From Darksidea phi (Eukaryota > Ascomycota > Dothideomycetes > Pleosporales > Lentitheciaceae), in assembly GCA_030770425.1 (NCBI GenBank), contig JASJFT010000003.1:620001-684000 (forward strand): DNA of 64,000 nucleotides. The letters are read 5' to 3'. Under the pieces are notes generated by a model. That model worked only from the letters and a program-made list of their open reading frames with translations, had not been told where the DNA came from and did no database searches. The position numbers were made by a program, and so were the translations under genes. This document shows, one piece after another, positions 10,827 to 22,316 of this stretch (positions within the stretch are counted from its first letter, which is position 1; each line of letters opens with the position of its first letter).

Positions 10827-13091
10827 AGTCTATAGATAATAGCTACTAATCTTAATTTAGACTAATTTATAATTATAAAGAAGAAACTTAGTAAGAGTTT
10901 TAAAGAAAAAAAAAAACTAAATAAAAATTTATAAAAAAGTAAAGAACTAGTTAAAATAGACCTAATTTTAATAAGCTAAATATTATAATATATAGTACTA
11001 GCTAAAAGAGTATAATATAATAAATCTAGTATATTTAAATATAAAAAATATTTATATAAAGGTATTTATTAAAAGTATTTAAACCTCTTTACTATTAAGC
11101 TATTATTTTTTATAACTAAGTTATCTTTTTTAATAGAATTTATATATAAAAATAAGATTGGTACTTATAGTATCGGCCTAGGTAGTAGAGATATAATCTA
11201 GGGTAGATTAGACTTAAACGGCCTAGATTATAGCTATCTATATAAGGCGAACCTCTATCCTTCTAAGTTAGGAGTAACGGGGGTATAAGTATCTAGCTAG
11301 CCCTAGATAAGAATAGTTCTATAGAAAATATAGTCGAGGTCCGACGGAACCCGGCGTAGTATAGAGTCTAGGCTAGTCGAGGGTATTTCGGGCTAAAGGA
11401 GGGTTATAATCTATTATAAAGCCTCTTCTCTTTATAGAGCTCGCCCTCGAGCCCCTAGTCTAGCCTAGTCTAGGCTCGGCCCTAAGTTAGTAAGAGAAAA
11501 TTATAAGGCTAAAAAAATTAGTCTATAATAATATTATTCTATAGGGCGCGCTAGTAGGTTATATAATCTAGTAGCGTACCGGACTATAGTATATATAATA
11601 CTTATTAGCTACCTAGATCTTTTTTCTAATAATAACCCCTTACTATAATTCTTTCTAGTCTAGTAAGTTTTTCTCTTCTTATAGCTTATAGGTCTCTAGG
11701 TCGATTTAAACTAATTTAGATTAATCTAGTCCTAATTAATCTTCCTAGTATTCCTTTAGCCCTTATTATATTTCTCTATCCTACTCTATAGTCTATTTAG
11801 ATTTAATAAATATAATTACTATCTATTAAGACTAGCTAAGATTCTTTTAAGCTAGACTATATCGTCCTTAAGTACTACCTATAAGAAACTTCTTACTAAG
11901 ACTAAGCTTCGTATATTAATTTTATTTAATCTCTATATAATTTACTTTATAGACCTCTACGACGATATTATTAAGAATAAATAGAAAACTTTTTATTTCT
12001 ATTAGTTCTATCTTAAGAAGGACTTCTAGATATAATCTAGGCGAGTCTATATTAAATTAAATTAGATTACTACTAAAGACTAGCTAGATATTCTTTACTA
12101 TCTTAAGTATAGCTTAAAAGGGTAAGACTACTACTAGATAAGTAGTTCTAGGGCGATCTCTAGGATTCTAGACTAATTTAGGGCGTATAGACTCTAGAGA
12201 AAGCGACTAGAATTATAATTAAAATACTATTAACTATTCTACTAAATCTATACCTAACTATAAGTATTCTAAATCTATTAGATTTATCTATAGAGAGTAG
12301 ACTTCGGGTAAAAAAGACTAGTAAGAAGGTACTTAATTAGCTCCTAGTATAGATATACTAGACTAATCTAGAGTAATCTAGACTAATCTAGTATAGAATT
12401 ATATAGAATAAGTTTACTAACTCTTTTAAGACTCTATTATACTCGAGTTCTACTATTTACGTAGATACTAGGGTTCTAGACTAGACTAAAATATAAAAGA
12501 AGATTTATAAAATCTATTTAGCTAAGTTTACTACTAAGAATATTAATATAAAGATTAAGATACTATTCTATAATAAAGCGATCTTAAGAAAGTATTATAA
12601 AGTTAATATAAGTTAATTCTATTCTTTCTAGACTAGTCTAGGGCTATTTAATCTTCCTAGAATAATTTAGATATAAGGTTTAGTAATCTAAATAAGATAG
12701 TAAATACTTAGTAAAAGTAGATCTAAACTCTAGCTAAGTATATTACCTCGAGTAAGAAGAAGACGAAAGTATCTAGTAAAGCTCTATTAGACTCTCTCGT
12801 AGAGATTAAGATAGGGACTAAGCTAACTAGAACTAGTAGTATAGGTTTAATAAGTAACTAGACGTTTCTAGTATAATTTAGAATTAGTAGTTATCTAATA
12901 TAACTATTCTAGTATATATTTAGTCTTTCTAGCCTCGACGCGTTATACCTAAGATTTTTCGGATTATTTAGGACTCTTTTAGCCTAAACTAGTCTAGACT
13001 AGTCTAGATTCGGACTTTTTCTTACTTAATAAGGTTTCTATAGACTCTTCGTAGACTTAATAAAAAAAAGTTCTCTACTATTTTTACTTCT

Positions 13092-13093
<2 letters not shown>

Positions 13094-13144
<51 letters not shown>
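13094..13144. repeat. Homopolymer run of 51 T
   Basis: An uninterrupted run of T on the plus strand. Read on the minus strand it is a poly-A run lying 3' of the retrotransposon pol relic. It may be a tail-like remnant or simply a slippage-expanded tract, and its exact length is likely unreliable. Confidence 0.9.
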
Positions 13145-13149
<5 letters not shown>

Positions 13150-13152
<3 letters not shown>

Positions 13153-15770
13153 TCTTTATTATTATAGACTAGTCTAGTTCGCCCTAGATTTATCCTTTCG
13201 TAGTAGTTTATTCCTATCCCGGGCTTCTTAGGCCCTTTTAAGTCTAGCTAGGTCTAAATTTATCTAGTCTAGCCTAGATTTATCCTATTCTAGCTTTTTA
13301 TTATTATTCTAAAGGCTTATATCTTAGTTTCTTAAGAATTTATTAAGTACCCCCTTAGATATATTAGTCGTAGGGTATTACTTATTAATCTCTTTATTCT
13401 ACCCTTTCTATCTTATTTTATATATCTATTAGCTATTTATTTATTTTCTTTCTATAATATAGTCTACTAGGTATATAATATTCTCCCCTTATAGTAGTAT
13501 CTTCTTAGGCGGTAGTTACTACCTTAGTATCTTATTTTTTAGGGTAGGTTCTAGTAGGCTAATATAGAATACTAGGTATATACCTAGAATATCTAGAAGA
13601 TCTAGTATATATACTTATTCTCTATAGTAGTAGATTATTTAGTATAGTCTAATATATTTATTATCTAATTTCTTTTTAGATCTTTCTATCTATATATTTC
13701 TAGTATCTAGATATATAGAGTCTTTTAGTTTATATTTATAAACTTTATATTTAATATTATAGTATTAGACTTATCTAGTCTATATCTAGACTAGTCTTTC
13801 TTAAACTTCTTTTACTATTTCTATCTAGTAGTACCTATACTCTAAGATCTTTATAGAGCTTCCTTTAATTAGGGCTAGACTACCCTAGATTACTTCTAGT
13901 AGCTTCTTTCTATATACTATCTTAAATAGAATCTTTTAAGTAGATTTATATTTTAAGTTATTATATATAAACTCTACTTTAGGTAGTTAAATCGTCTAAT
14001 TATCTTATTTAAAGTTATAGAAGATATAAAGATATTACTTTAGATTTTAGTTTTACTATTTAGTCTAGTTATTTATCTATAGATAGAATATAGTAAAAAG
14101 TAGTCTTCTTATATCTAAAATATAGGTAAACGTACTCTAGAAGACTAAGATAAATATAGTTCTCCTATTAGATACTATCGAGATAGATAATCTATAGAGC
14201 CTAATAACTTCTTTTATAAAAATCTTAGCTAGCTCTAGTATATCTAAATTAGTCTTAACTAGTATATAATAGTATATTTTAGAGAAATAGTTTATAATTA
14301 CTAGGATATAGTTATAGAGTTATCTATAGTAAAAACTTTTAAAAAGCTCTATAACTAGATCTATCGATATATCCTTCTAGGATTCTTTAGATATTAGTAA
14401 TAGTTAGAATATTCTATATTTTATATATCTAGTTAGTTTAGTTCTTTTATATACTTAGTAGATACTTATATAGTTCTTTATATAAGTTCTTATTTTAGAC
14501 TACTAGAATTCTCTTTATATAAGTTCTATAGTTCTACTAAATCTAAAGTACCCTACTAAGGGGTTATTATAATATTTTTATAGTATCTAGAGTCTTACTT
14601 CTAAGGGAATATATAGTTTACCCTAATAGATATAATAACCCCCTTATAGTATCGTCTAGCGGTCTACTTAGAGTACTCTTTTCTAGACTAGTCTCGACTA
14701 CTTTAAATCTACTCTTTTTATCTACTTATCCTCGACTATTCCCTTATTAATTACTTTTAGTAGGAGGTTTAGTTAGTCTAAGAAGATTTCTATAGATCTA
14801 GTTATAAATAGCCTTTCTAGTACTATACTTTATATAGTTCCTATTAGTCTATACTAGTCTAGGTTATTTTAGAGTAAGCGCGTCTTATAGTTTTCTATAT
14901 CTATCTTTAGTTCTTAAACTAGCCCGAGCTTATATACTAGCTTTTAATAGATATAACTCTAGCTAGAGAGAGTATTACTTATTTTATTATCTTAAAACTT
15001 ATAGTTCGGTTACTATAAAGGTCTATTAATTAGATTCGACCTACCTAGTTAGTATATAATAACGAAGTCGAAGGTTATAAGCTATTTAATCTACTATACT
15101 TATCTCTTAAATAGGGTCTTAGTAGTTATAAATTCTTATAAATTTATATAATTAGTAAGAAGCTATACCTAGCTCCTAGTACCTTCTAAGTAATATCTCT
15201 AATACTTAAAGACTTCTACGATTATAAGTAGTTTACTATTATAGATATTATAATTCTATTCTACTATAATTATCTTCCTCGAATAGAAAATAACTAAGTA
15301 CTATTCCTTCTACCCTATCTAGTCTAGTCTAGACTAGTTTAGAATATCTAAGATTATAAAGTCTAAGATATTAGTCTTTACATATAAGTATACTCTAGGG
15401 TTAAAATATACTAATAAAAGTTCTTTAATAAATTTTTTCTTTAATATATAGAAGACTTATAAAGCTTTCTTTATTAGTAGAATAGGTCTAGATTTCTTCT
15501 TTCTTTATTAGGCCCCCTCTTTTACGGGCCCTAGGTCCTTAGTAATCTTATTAAGAAGAGCTACTATTTAAGAGAATTCTTTAATAAACTACTAGTAGTA
15601 ATTCGCGAAGTCTATAAAGATATAAATCTCTCTAATTAATTTTAAAATTAGCTACCCTTATACGGCCTTAATTCTATCCGATTCTATTAGAACGCCCTTA
15701 GACGTTACTACGAAGTCTAGATAGACTACTTCCTAAATATAAAACTTATATTTAGATTCTTTTATATATA
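13150..15770 (-). mobile_element. Ty3/gypsy retrotransposon pol relic (RT/RNase H and integrase)
   Basis: Translating the minus strand while ignoring stops gives ordered pol signatures. Near 15,620-15,580 there is FIDFANYY..FIKEFS, the RT/RNase H connection of Ty3/gypsy elements (usually FLGFANFYRRFI). Near 14,400-14,250 there is ESWKDISIDLV followed by YILVIINYFSK, the integrase core start (usually PWEDISIDFV..VVVDRFSK). Then come IKEVIRLYRLSISIVSNR and a RIP-altered HPQTDGQTER block down to about 13,990. The order fits one pol gene reading right to left. It is cut off at about 15,775, so RT fingers/palm, protease and gag are missing, and I could not identify LTRs. Confidence 0.8.
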
Positions 15771-15803
15771 GCTTATAAAATCACCCAATCTTTCGTAAAC
15801 GAG

Positions 15804-16651
15804 AATTGGAAAGCGGAGCGAATTATACGTAGGCCTAATACTAAGCCTAATACTAAGCTTGATATTAGCTAGCTATTAAGCTCGATATGAGCCAGCTACT
15901 GAGCTAGCTATTGAGCTTGACGCTGAGCTTGATGCTGAGCTTGATGCTGAGCTTGATGCTGAGCCTGATGCTGAGCCTGATGCTGAGCTTGATGCTGAGC
16001 CTGATGCTGAGCTTGATACAGGCCAGCCGCTGAGCTCTATATAGGCTGGCCGCTGAGCTCGATATCAGCCAGTTGCTGAGCCAGATGCTGAGCCAGATGC
16101 TGAGCCTAATGCTGAGCCTGATATCGAGCCTGATACTGAGCTTGATACAGGCCAGCCGCTAAGCTCGATATCAGCCAGTTACTGAGCCTGATACTGAGCC
16201 TGATACTGGGCCTGATACTGGGTCTGATACTGGGCCTAATACTGAGCCTAATACTGGGCCTAATACTTAGCTTGATACAGGCTAGCCGCTGAGCAGGCCA
16301 GCCGCTGAGCTCTATATAGGCCAGCCGCTGAGCTCGATATCAGCCAGCTACTGAGCCTGATGCTGAGCCTGATGCTGAGCCTGATGCTGAGCCTGATGCT
16401 GAGCCTGAGCTCGATATTTGATGGGGTGTGGCTAGAAACCGATACAGCGTTCTGATTGGCCGCAGCCTGTGGCTGTTATGTGGCTGTGCGAAATGATTGG
16501 CTATCAGCCATTTAAATGTCACTTCGGCCGAATAGGGTAATGCCGCTAACCTATCCTAGTAATGCCGCTAACCTCCTACAGAACTGACAGGGATATTCCA
16601 CTTCAGCAGACCCGAATGTATATGCTACGCTCGTACCTCGCTCCGCAATTA
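15804..16651. mobile_element. Non-autonomous inverted-end element carrying a minisatellite
   Basis: Left end (15,804-15,833) contains AATTGGAAAGCGGAGCGA...CGTAGG; the right end (16,624-16,650), reverse-complemented, reads AATTGCGGAGCGA...GCGTAGC, so the ends form imperfect inverted repeats. Between them is a minisatellite and a right-hand unique part. Unlike both flanks it is rich in CA and TG, so it entered after, or escaped, RIP of the surrounding DNA. A related right-hand part recurs at 50,546-50,710. It encodes no transposase and resembles a MITE-like element mobilised in trans; the superfamily is unknown. Confidence 0.55.
15835..16406. repeat. Minisatellite of 12-bp and longer units
   Basis: Core 12-mers GATGCTGAGCCT / GATACTGAGCTT are repeated in runs, interleaved with a longer motif GGCCAGCCGCTGAGCTC plus TATATAGG or GATATCAGCC. 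The variants mostly differ by C/T and G/A changes. The minus strand can be read as Gly-Ser-Ala repeats, but no gene structure supports this. The same motif family appears in inverted orientation at 20,690-20,775. Confidence 0.9.
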
Positions 16652-16654
16652 TTA

Positions 16655-17065
16655 ATTTATAGAGTTATAAAGACTAAAAAAGTTAATAAGATAGCCCGCT
16701 CGCTTATATAGCCCGCTTACTTATAAAATACGTTAAAGTTAAAATATAAATTAGATACTTAATATTCTAAAGTTATTATTTAAGTTATATATTTATAAAA
16801 GAGAAAGAAAGTAGTCGAGCTAGCTAAAGATTATCTTTTAGATTCGAATACTAGTATATAAGTTATTATTAGTCTAGATATTAAATAGAATAATAAGAGG
16901 TTATAGAAGACTATTATATTAGTATAATAAACCTATATAGTTAGTACTACTAATAGAAATATATAAGAGCTATATAAGAAGCTATAGATAATATAATCTC
17001 TTTCTAGAGTACTATATTATACTCTTTACTCTAATATACTATATAGATCTTCTATAATAACTACG
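16655..17065. mobile_element. RIP-affected repeat fragment right of the insert
   Basis: About 400 bp again nearly free of CA and TG, like the tract left of 15,775. It is probably the same or another RIPed element interrupted by the insert at 15.8-16.65 kb. No protein similarity recognised. Confidence 0.6.
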
Positions 17066-18103
17066 GATGTCTAACTAATTATATAGGCCTATAGTTTCGG
17101 CTAAGTAACTTTACTTACGAAGAACTTGTATACAACGAAATCGGGGATATAGGCCCGGAACTGGTCGTCTCTACTTAGCAGCTTTGCGAATACCTTGATA
17201 CGGCGGAGACAATGGTAGGGTGATCGGAATCACCATACTATAACTAGGTTCCCTTAGAACTTGTTAGGTAAGACAAGCTCTTTCAAATTAATATCGTTCC
17301 ATAAACCGTTCGTCCTACGCCAGGTAGCCAGACCGGATAGTACGCTGAGCCCAGCACCCACTAGGCATAGAACCCGCGAAGATGCTTCCAGGAATCTGCA
17401 AAAGTTGATCGAGCAGAATCATCACCAGTATCAGCACCATCCATGCTGAAGCCAAGATAGAGTTTGGGTGTGCCCGTGGCTCTCTAGCTCAGATATCTTG
17501 TTTCGACGTGCGCTGGGGAGTTTGAATAAACTGGCTGGTGTGTCGGTGGTCGTAGGCGTGAGTCACAAGGCAGACGTGGTTGGAGCGGAGGTTCTTATTT
17601 ATCTACATGCTCGACCTCAAATCCGTAGGAGTTACATGCTGAATGCTGTACCCCCCATCTACATATTGCTACCTAGTCGTAGGCTTCTCGTACGAGTGTC
17701 GTTTCGCTGTCGTATCTGGTTGCAAGGGCGGTTTCCGTGCGGAGGGAGGGAAATTAATTTAGAACTTGCGAAGGATCGTATTGGTTGTTACGTCATGCAT
17801 ACTACGTCCATCATCACCGTGCCGCTACCTAGTCGTAGGAGTTTCGTACGGGTGTCGTTCCTGGTTGTAAGCATTCGCAACGGTGGTCTTGGAGCAGGGG
17901 AGTTGGGATAGATACTAGAGCTAGGAGGCTCGTTTTAGAGAACGTTTAAAGATCGTACAACTAAACGGTGGCGACGACGAGCTAGGGCTATAGCTCGTCG
18001 TCAATCTATCGATGCTTCACCCCAGCATGTCGCTGGCTTAGCTACTGGAAGTCGTCCATCATGTGCGTAAGCCGCAACACCGTTAGTGCAAGAGGAAGTT
18101 AAC
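17066..18103. other. Gene-poor region with a degenerate direct repeat
   Basis: No gene recognised; short open frames lack motifs. A degenerate direct repeat begins GCTACCTAGTCGTAGG at about 17,667 and again at about 17,823, each followed by TCGTACG.GTGTCGTT, about 155 bp apart. Confidence 0.5.
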
Positions 18104-19050
18104 TCAAGCCTGGCAACTCTCTTCTGCTTCCTTGAGGACATGGACCACTTCCGCCGCACCGCCGTTCTGCTCCGCCCAAAAACGTGGCGTTCGCCCTTTG
18201 CTATCCAACTTCAGGGGGTCGGCGCCCATCTCCAACAAGTACTTAACAATGTCTACCTTCCCATCCTCTATAGCTCGATGGAGCGGTGTCCCAAGCCCAA
18301 ATGGCCCACGCTAGTAATATGACTTCGGATCGTTTGCGTATTTGATCTTGTCAATTAGTGCACCTTTCTCTACAATATTGCGGACCACATCCAGACCGTT
18401 CGGTTTGTTCCTTATAACAGCCCACTGGAGGAGTTCTCCGTGGAGTGGATCTGCTCCTCGTTGAAAAAGATAGTCGATAGTTTTCGATAGGAGCTGTATA
18501 CATGGCCAATGACGCGGGTGTAAAGTCCCAATCGCAGCGGCTGTTGGGATCGGCACCGTGGTCAAGCAACCATGTGATCATCTCCTTATCAGAGGTACGG
18601 ATAGGGATACTAAACATATGTGAGCAAAGGTCGAGTCTTATGAGAATTGAAAGTAATACCTCAACACAGGAGGCTCATTTAGCCTGAACGGCTTGTTGAT
18701 ATCCAATCCATTGCGAAGGAACGGTTCCGGTACCTCGAATGCTCGCGCGCGCACAGCAGGCTCGACTGGAAGACGACCGTCTGTGACGTTCTCGTCAAGT
18801 AGAAACTGCACCATCTCGACGTCGTCGCGTTGAATTGCTTCAAGAAGCGAGTCATACAGCCACCCTGTTTCTCTCCCACATATGCTACCTCAGAGTTGCG
18901 GAAAAGCTGCCGGACCTGTTCATTGACGCCATCGAGATCTCCATCATGAGCGGCGCGATAATATAGATCAACTTGTTCAGGCCTTGCATAGCGGGGGAGA
19001 TCGTCTCCTGGGGGCAGGGGCGGGGGCGGCGGGGTCCGGGGGAGGTGCAT
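18104..19050 (-). pseudogene. Ankyrin-repeat protein pseudogene
   Basis: From the ATG at 19,050 the frame gives a proline-rich start and YYRAAHDGDLDGVNEQVRQL, an ankyrin-like helix pair. Further ankyrin units follow in shifted frames: AIQRDDVEMVQFLLDE, MITWLLDHGADPNSR, TIDYLFQRGADP and TPLHRAIEDGKVDIVKYLL. The reading needs a frame change near 18,860, an intron near 18,660-18,612, another frame change near 18,487 and passage through a TAG at 18,311-18,313, ending at TGA 18,104-18,106. Ankyrin proteins of this kind are abundant in fungi and mediate protein contacts. With at least two frame changes and one stop it is most likely dead; assembly errors could account for some of the lesions. Confidence 0.7.
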
Positions 19051-19402
19051 ATCAGCAAAGTCGAGAAAGTTGAATCTATGGCCCGAAGAAAGGTTAGAGC
19101 TGCTCCACTAGCGCTAATCAATCGGAGTCGTGCGCTTAGGAGCGACATCTGCAAGACGCCTGGCCAGCACTGCACAAGGACGTATGCACGTCGCACTTTT
19201 GGTCTTGGGCACGGCCTACGTCGCTTTCAAAGCAGGACGAGTTGGAGTGATGCGAGATGTGTGCTTGTGGATCAGCTTATATAATTGATGTTGACGGAGT
19301 TGTAGTTAAGGCATCTTTTGTCTACTATCTAAGGAATGGGATAAAGAGGCAGAGTTGAGGCTGTTGGTTACATTTCGAACTCATCCAAGTTACCGAGTAT
19401 GA

Positions 19403-20106
19403 TTATGGAGGAGCCCACCCGACCGCTGTTCCGATCCGTTTGTAATAGCGCTTGTATTCGGTACTCCGTATCCAATCGGACGAGATTTGCTGGGTTTGCT
19501 GCTGGGAGTGTAGTACCGTAGTTGTAGAAGGGGTTGCCGTGTCAGATTGCGATGCAGTAGATGTAGGAGCTTTCTGTATCTCTTGGACCACTTTGCCCTC
19601 CACATACACTTGGGCCATACTGCCTCTAGCATCCACAAAATAGAACCACGGTCGAGGTGGTCAATCAAGGTTGGGACATCATATGTTCTGGAAATATCCA
19701 CATTGAAGCCTACGTCGCGTAGCTTCCTCTCCATAATTATCTACTAGTCAGGGAGGGCAACACTATCGCGATATACCGCGCAGACAACCCAAGAACGAGG
19801 ACTTCTTGGGAAATAGTGCGGGTATTGGAGGTAATACTGCGTGAGGCGGCCCATAAAAGATCGTACGTGATTGTCGCCAGCGAGAGGCTCGTTGAGATTG
19901 GTATTGTCTGGAAGAGGTGATACGTGTCCAAGGATTGCCGCATGCGGAGAAACAATGAGGACGACAGAGCATGACCCAAGCCCATGCGTTACAATTGACG
20001 AAGGAGTTTGTGAAAAGAATGCTATGTCGAGAGTATTCATACGAATTCCTTTTGCCTCTCGTCTTGTGATAGCCGTTCGGAATCGACTTTGGATTGGAGT
20101 GGCCAT
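19403..20106 (-). pseudogene. Pseudogene of an uncharacterised protein with an HGLGSC motif (CheD-like?)
   Basis: From the ATG at 20,106 a clean frame runs to two consecutive TAG codons (19,746-19,741), continues in frame as IIMERKLRDVGFNVD, then needs a one-base frame change near 19,640 to reach VDARGSMAQVYVEGK and a Ser/Thr/Gln-rich tail ending at about 19,403. The segment HGLGSCSVVLIV...ILGHVSPLP recalls the Cys/His active region of CheD-type deamidases (GLGSC...), and the MxxKLRxxGF segment also fits. This is a pattern match only. The double TAG is what two CAG codons would become by C-to-T change in CpA context. Confidence 0.5.
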
Positions 20107-20773
20107 TGTGAGCAACAAGAAGGCTGCTCAGCCCGTGAAGGAAGAGTGTCAGGTAAGTTCTAGCTAAAGTGACCCAGCGGTGGATTTTACACAATACCCA
20201 TGGAATTAAATTCCGTCACGCAGGACACAGAGTACCATTGGATGGCTGAAACCGAACGCCACAATGTAGCGGAGAGCGATAGAAGCCTAGCATGTCTATG
20301 AGCGTGGGACGCTGCTCAGAAATAATTGCCTACCCACACGGCAAATAACACCGGCTTTTCGAGCCGTTGGTTGTAGGGATTGTACTATGAAGACGCGTTC
20401 GGTCTGCAAGCCTCTTCAAAATTGGGCTCTTTCTTTGCGTAGTCACGTTCGGGGATGATAGCCGCATGCATCACCGTCAACAGCGGAATATCTGCAATGA
20501 GGGCATTGCTTCTGCAGCCAGGACTAGAGTGCACTGCTCAAGGCAGTGCAGGGACAACTTGACTAGGAGTGCAGCAAAAGTATGTATAACACTACGGTAC
20601 CATGCCTCCATCCTTGATGAGGACAATCCCTATCAAGGATGAGGCTGTCCCTATCCTTGATTAGGAAAGCCTTATTAAGGATCGGGGCAGAGTATCAGGC
20701 TTAGTATCAGACTCAGCAGCTGGCCTCCCTCGAGCTCAGCAGCTAGTCTGTATCGAGAGCTCAGCGGCTGGCC
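20107..20773. other. Intergenic region with short palindromic repeats
   Basis: No gene seen. At about 20,605-20,690 the 9-10 bp motif ATCCTTGAT alternates with its reverse complement ATCAAGGAT four times, followed by the minisatellite fragment. Confidence 0.5.
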
Positions 20774-20775
20774 TA
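20690..20775. repeat. Inverted fragment of the 15.8-16.4 kb minisatellite family
   Basis: GAGCTCAGCAGCTAG and GAGCTCAGCGGCTGGCC are reverse complements of units in the large minisatellite (GGCCAGCCGCTGAGCTC), with flanking GTATCAG motifs also shared. It abuts the stop codon of the kinase pseudogene. Confidence 0.75.
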
Positions 20776-21555
20776 TATGGAATTCAACGCTGCTGACCGC
20801 CCATCAATTCTTTTTCGACCGCTCTGATATCCTCGAGTACTTCACGTGCAGAAGCGTATTGAAGGCTCCAGCACTTCTGCGTGATGATGATACAGACGTG
20901 AGGATCGTCGGGGAAAATGCCGCTTGTAAAACGAGATTTGATCCTTTCCAACTACCCAACTTCTCCACTTATAATATCTGGAAAGACTTGTTGGCCGGTT
21001 ATGATGAAGTAGATAGTAGACCTAAGCGCAAAGAGATTGGTCTTGGAGTTTGCCTCGAACTTATCCTCACGGGGGCAGAAATATCTGTATAGTTCGCCAC
21101 TCCAACCGGCTACGACCTCGCCGGTCTCCAGGACATAATTTCCTTGAAAATCGGCAAGCTTGAGATGAAGATTCTCATCTGTGGAATATCGCAGTGGATA
21201 ACGCCTTTCGAATAAATATAATCAACGGCTTCGGTAACTTCACGGCACCGGGCTACCCGCTACAGGAGAGTAGGGGGTTCGTGATCCAATTCGGCCAGGT
21301 GCTTGTACACAGTCCCGTTTGCTGCACGCTCGAGGTATAATCCGGCATCTGTGAATCCTTTCAGGGCAATAATTCGCGGGTGTTGGCCAACTATTCATGC
21401 TCGAGTCGACTCATTTCACCACCCGGCTCGAGAGGGTACTTGAGAATCGTCGAATCGTCGACCTCCCCTATGAAGGCGCTTGTTCCGGATGCAAGTACGC
21501 GCTGGACTCTCTCCGGGCGGTAGTGATGATACTCGACCACCTCAGAATCCGACAT
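20774..21555 (-). pseudogene. Protein kinase pseudogene
   Basis: Starts at ATG 21,555 and reads MSDSEVVEYHHYRPERV, then DDSTILKYPLEP (VAIK-like Lys) and MSRLEHE. Subsequent kinase blocks lie in shifted frames: HPRIIALKGF, GVIHCDI (catalytic-loop equivalent), LKLADFQG (DFG equivalent, here DFQ), and the C-terminal QKCWSLQYASAREVLEDI ending at TGA 20,774. Lesions include TAG after EHE, TAG in place of Gln in the LLQRV-like segment, a frameshift after HCDI, and further changes before the C-terminal block. The layout is that of small fungal-specific kinases; this copy cannot make an intact enzyme. Confidence 0.75.
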
Positions 21556-22316
21556 GGCGAAGGATAAAATCTTTGGGAGACACTACCAATCGTTAGCGCC
21601 TCAAATGGGCTGCCAGAACGAGTTTGTAGATGGAAATACGGTGTAGAAACCGCGGCCATCTTCGGCGTCGAACTTAGGTTTTGTATGGTGAGTAGGGGCT
21701 CGGAAAGAAGATGGTGGGAAATGGAACCGATGGATTGATTCCAACTCGGTTTCTAGTTTGCAGCTATGCGAGCGAGACAGTACCTGATGTTGGTCGTAAA
21801 ATGCGCCCCTCCTGCGAAGTTCTGACCGCGCATCCAGCCACGGCGACAAAACTCCAAGGCTGGTGCGGCCTGCAGGCCCAAGGTATCCCCGTTAGCTTAG
21901 CCTTCCGCAGCTTGTCAATAGCCCATCTTTTCTCAGCATATCTGGGTTCTATAACGTCTCTCCCTGCGTAGCGAGACACTGTTAGTTTATGACACACACC
22001 CCTAGTTGGATGCTAGGTCACGTCAAGTGACGACTAATTACAAACGGTGATGTGATGCGACAGCTCATCATAAACAGTGATGAGCCGCTCCCAAAACATA
22101 CCCTTAGCTATCAATCTATATATATACAGGTTTCTAGCTTGTAGGTAGACCAATCATCACTTCTTCTTCCTATTCTTCAACAGTGTCTTGCTACGCAGGG
22201 AGGGACGTTAGTGTATTACTTTACTTTAAGCATTAGTTAAGCGCATATCTCCTAAGTACAGCACATTGAAGGTAGCATTCAATCGTTTCATTGTACGGAC
22301 GTGCTACATATGAACA
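21556..22316. other. Intergenic region
   Basis: No gene supported. Overlapping minus-strand frames of 77-82 codons (21,601-21,997) have no recognisable motif. Near 22,020-22,090 there are short dyads (TCACGTCAAGTGACG and similar). Confidence 0.4.

Larger units (their letters stand above)
10610..15775. mobile_element. RIP-saturated transposon graveyard
   Basis: Over about 5.2 kb the dinucleotides CA and TG almost vanish from both strands (many 60-base lines have none) while CG, GC and TA remain. TAG, TAA and CTAG are very frequent. This is the product of CpA-to-TpA change by RIP on repeated DNA. The composition stops abruptly near 10,600 and 15,775. The right half (from about 13.2 kb) is a Ty3/gypsy pol relic on the minus strand. 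The left half (10.6-13.1 kb) is too altered for me to assign. No intact reading frame survives. Confidence 0.9.

Noticed and set aside
13094..13144. Poly-T as the tail of a LINE element
   Set aside because: The adjoining coding relic is Ty3/gypsy integrase, not LINE; a tail cannot be proven and the run may be a slippage tract.
15835..16406. Repeat array considered as a CRISPR
   Set aside because: Units are contiguous 12-mers and longer variants without unique spacers, and the DNA is fungal; it is a minisatellite.
16340..16522. Minus-strand frame with Gly-Ser-Ala repeats
   Set aside because: It is the translation of the minisatellite; no gene context or splice signals.
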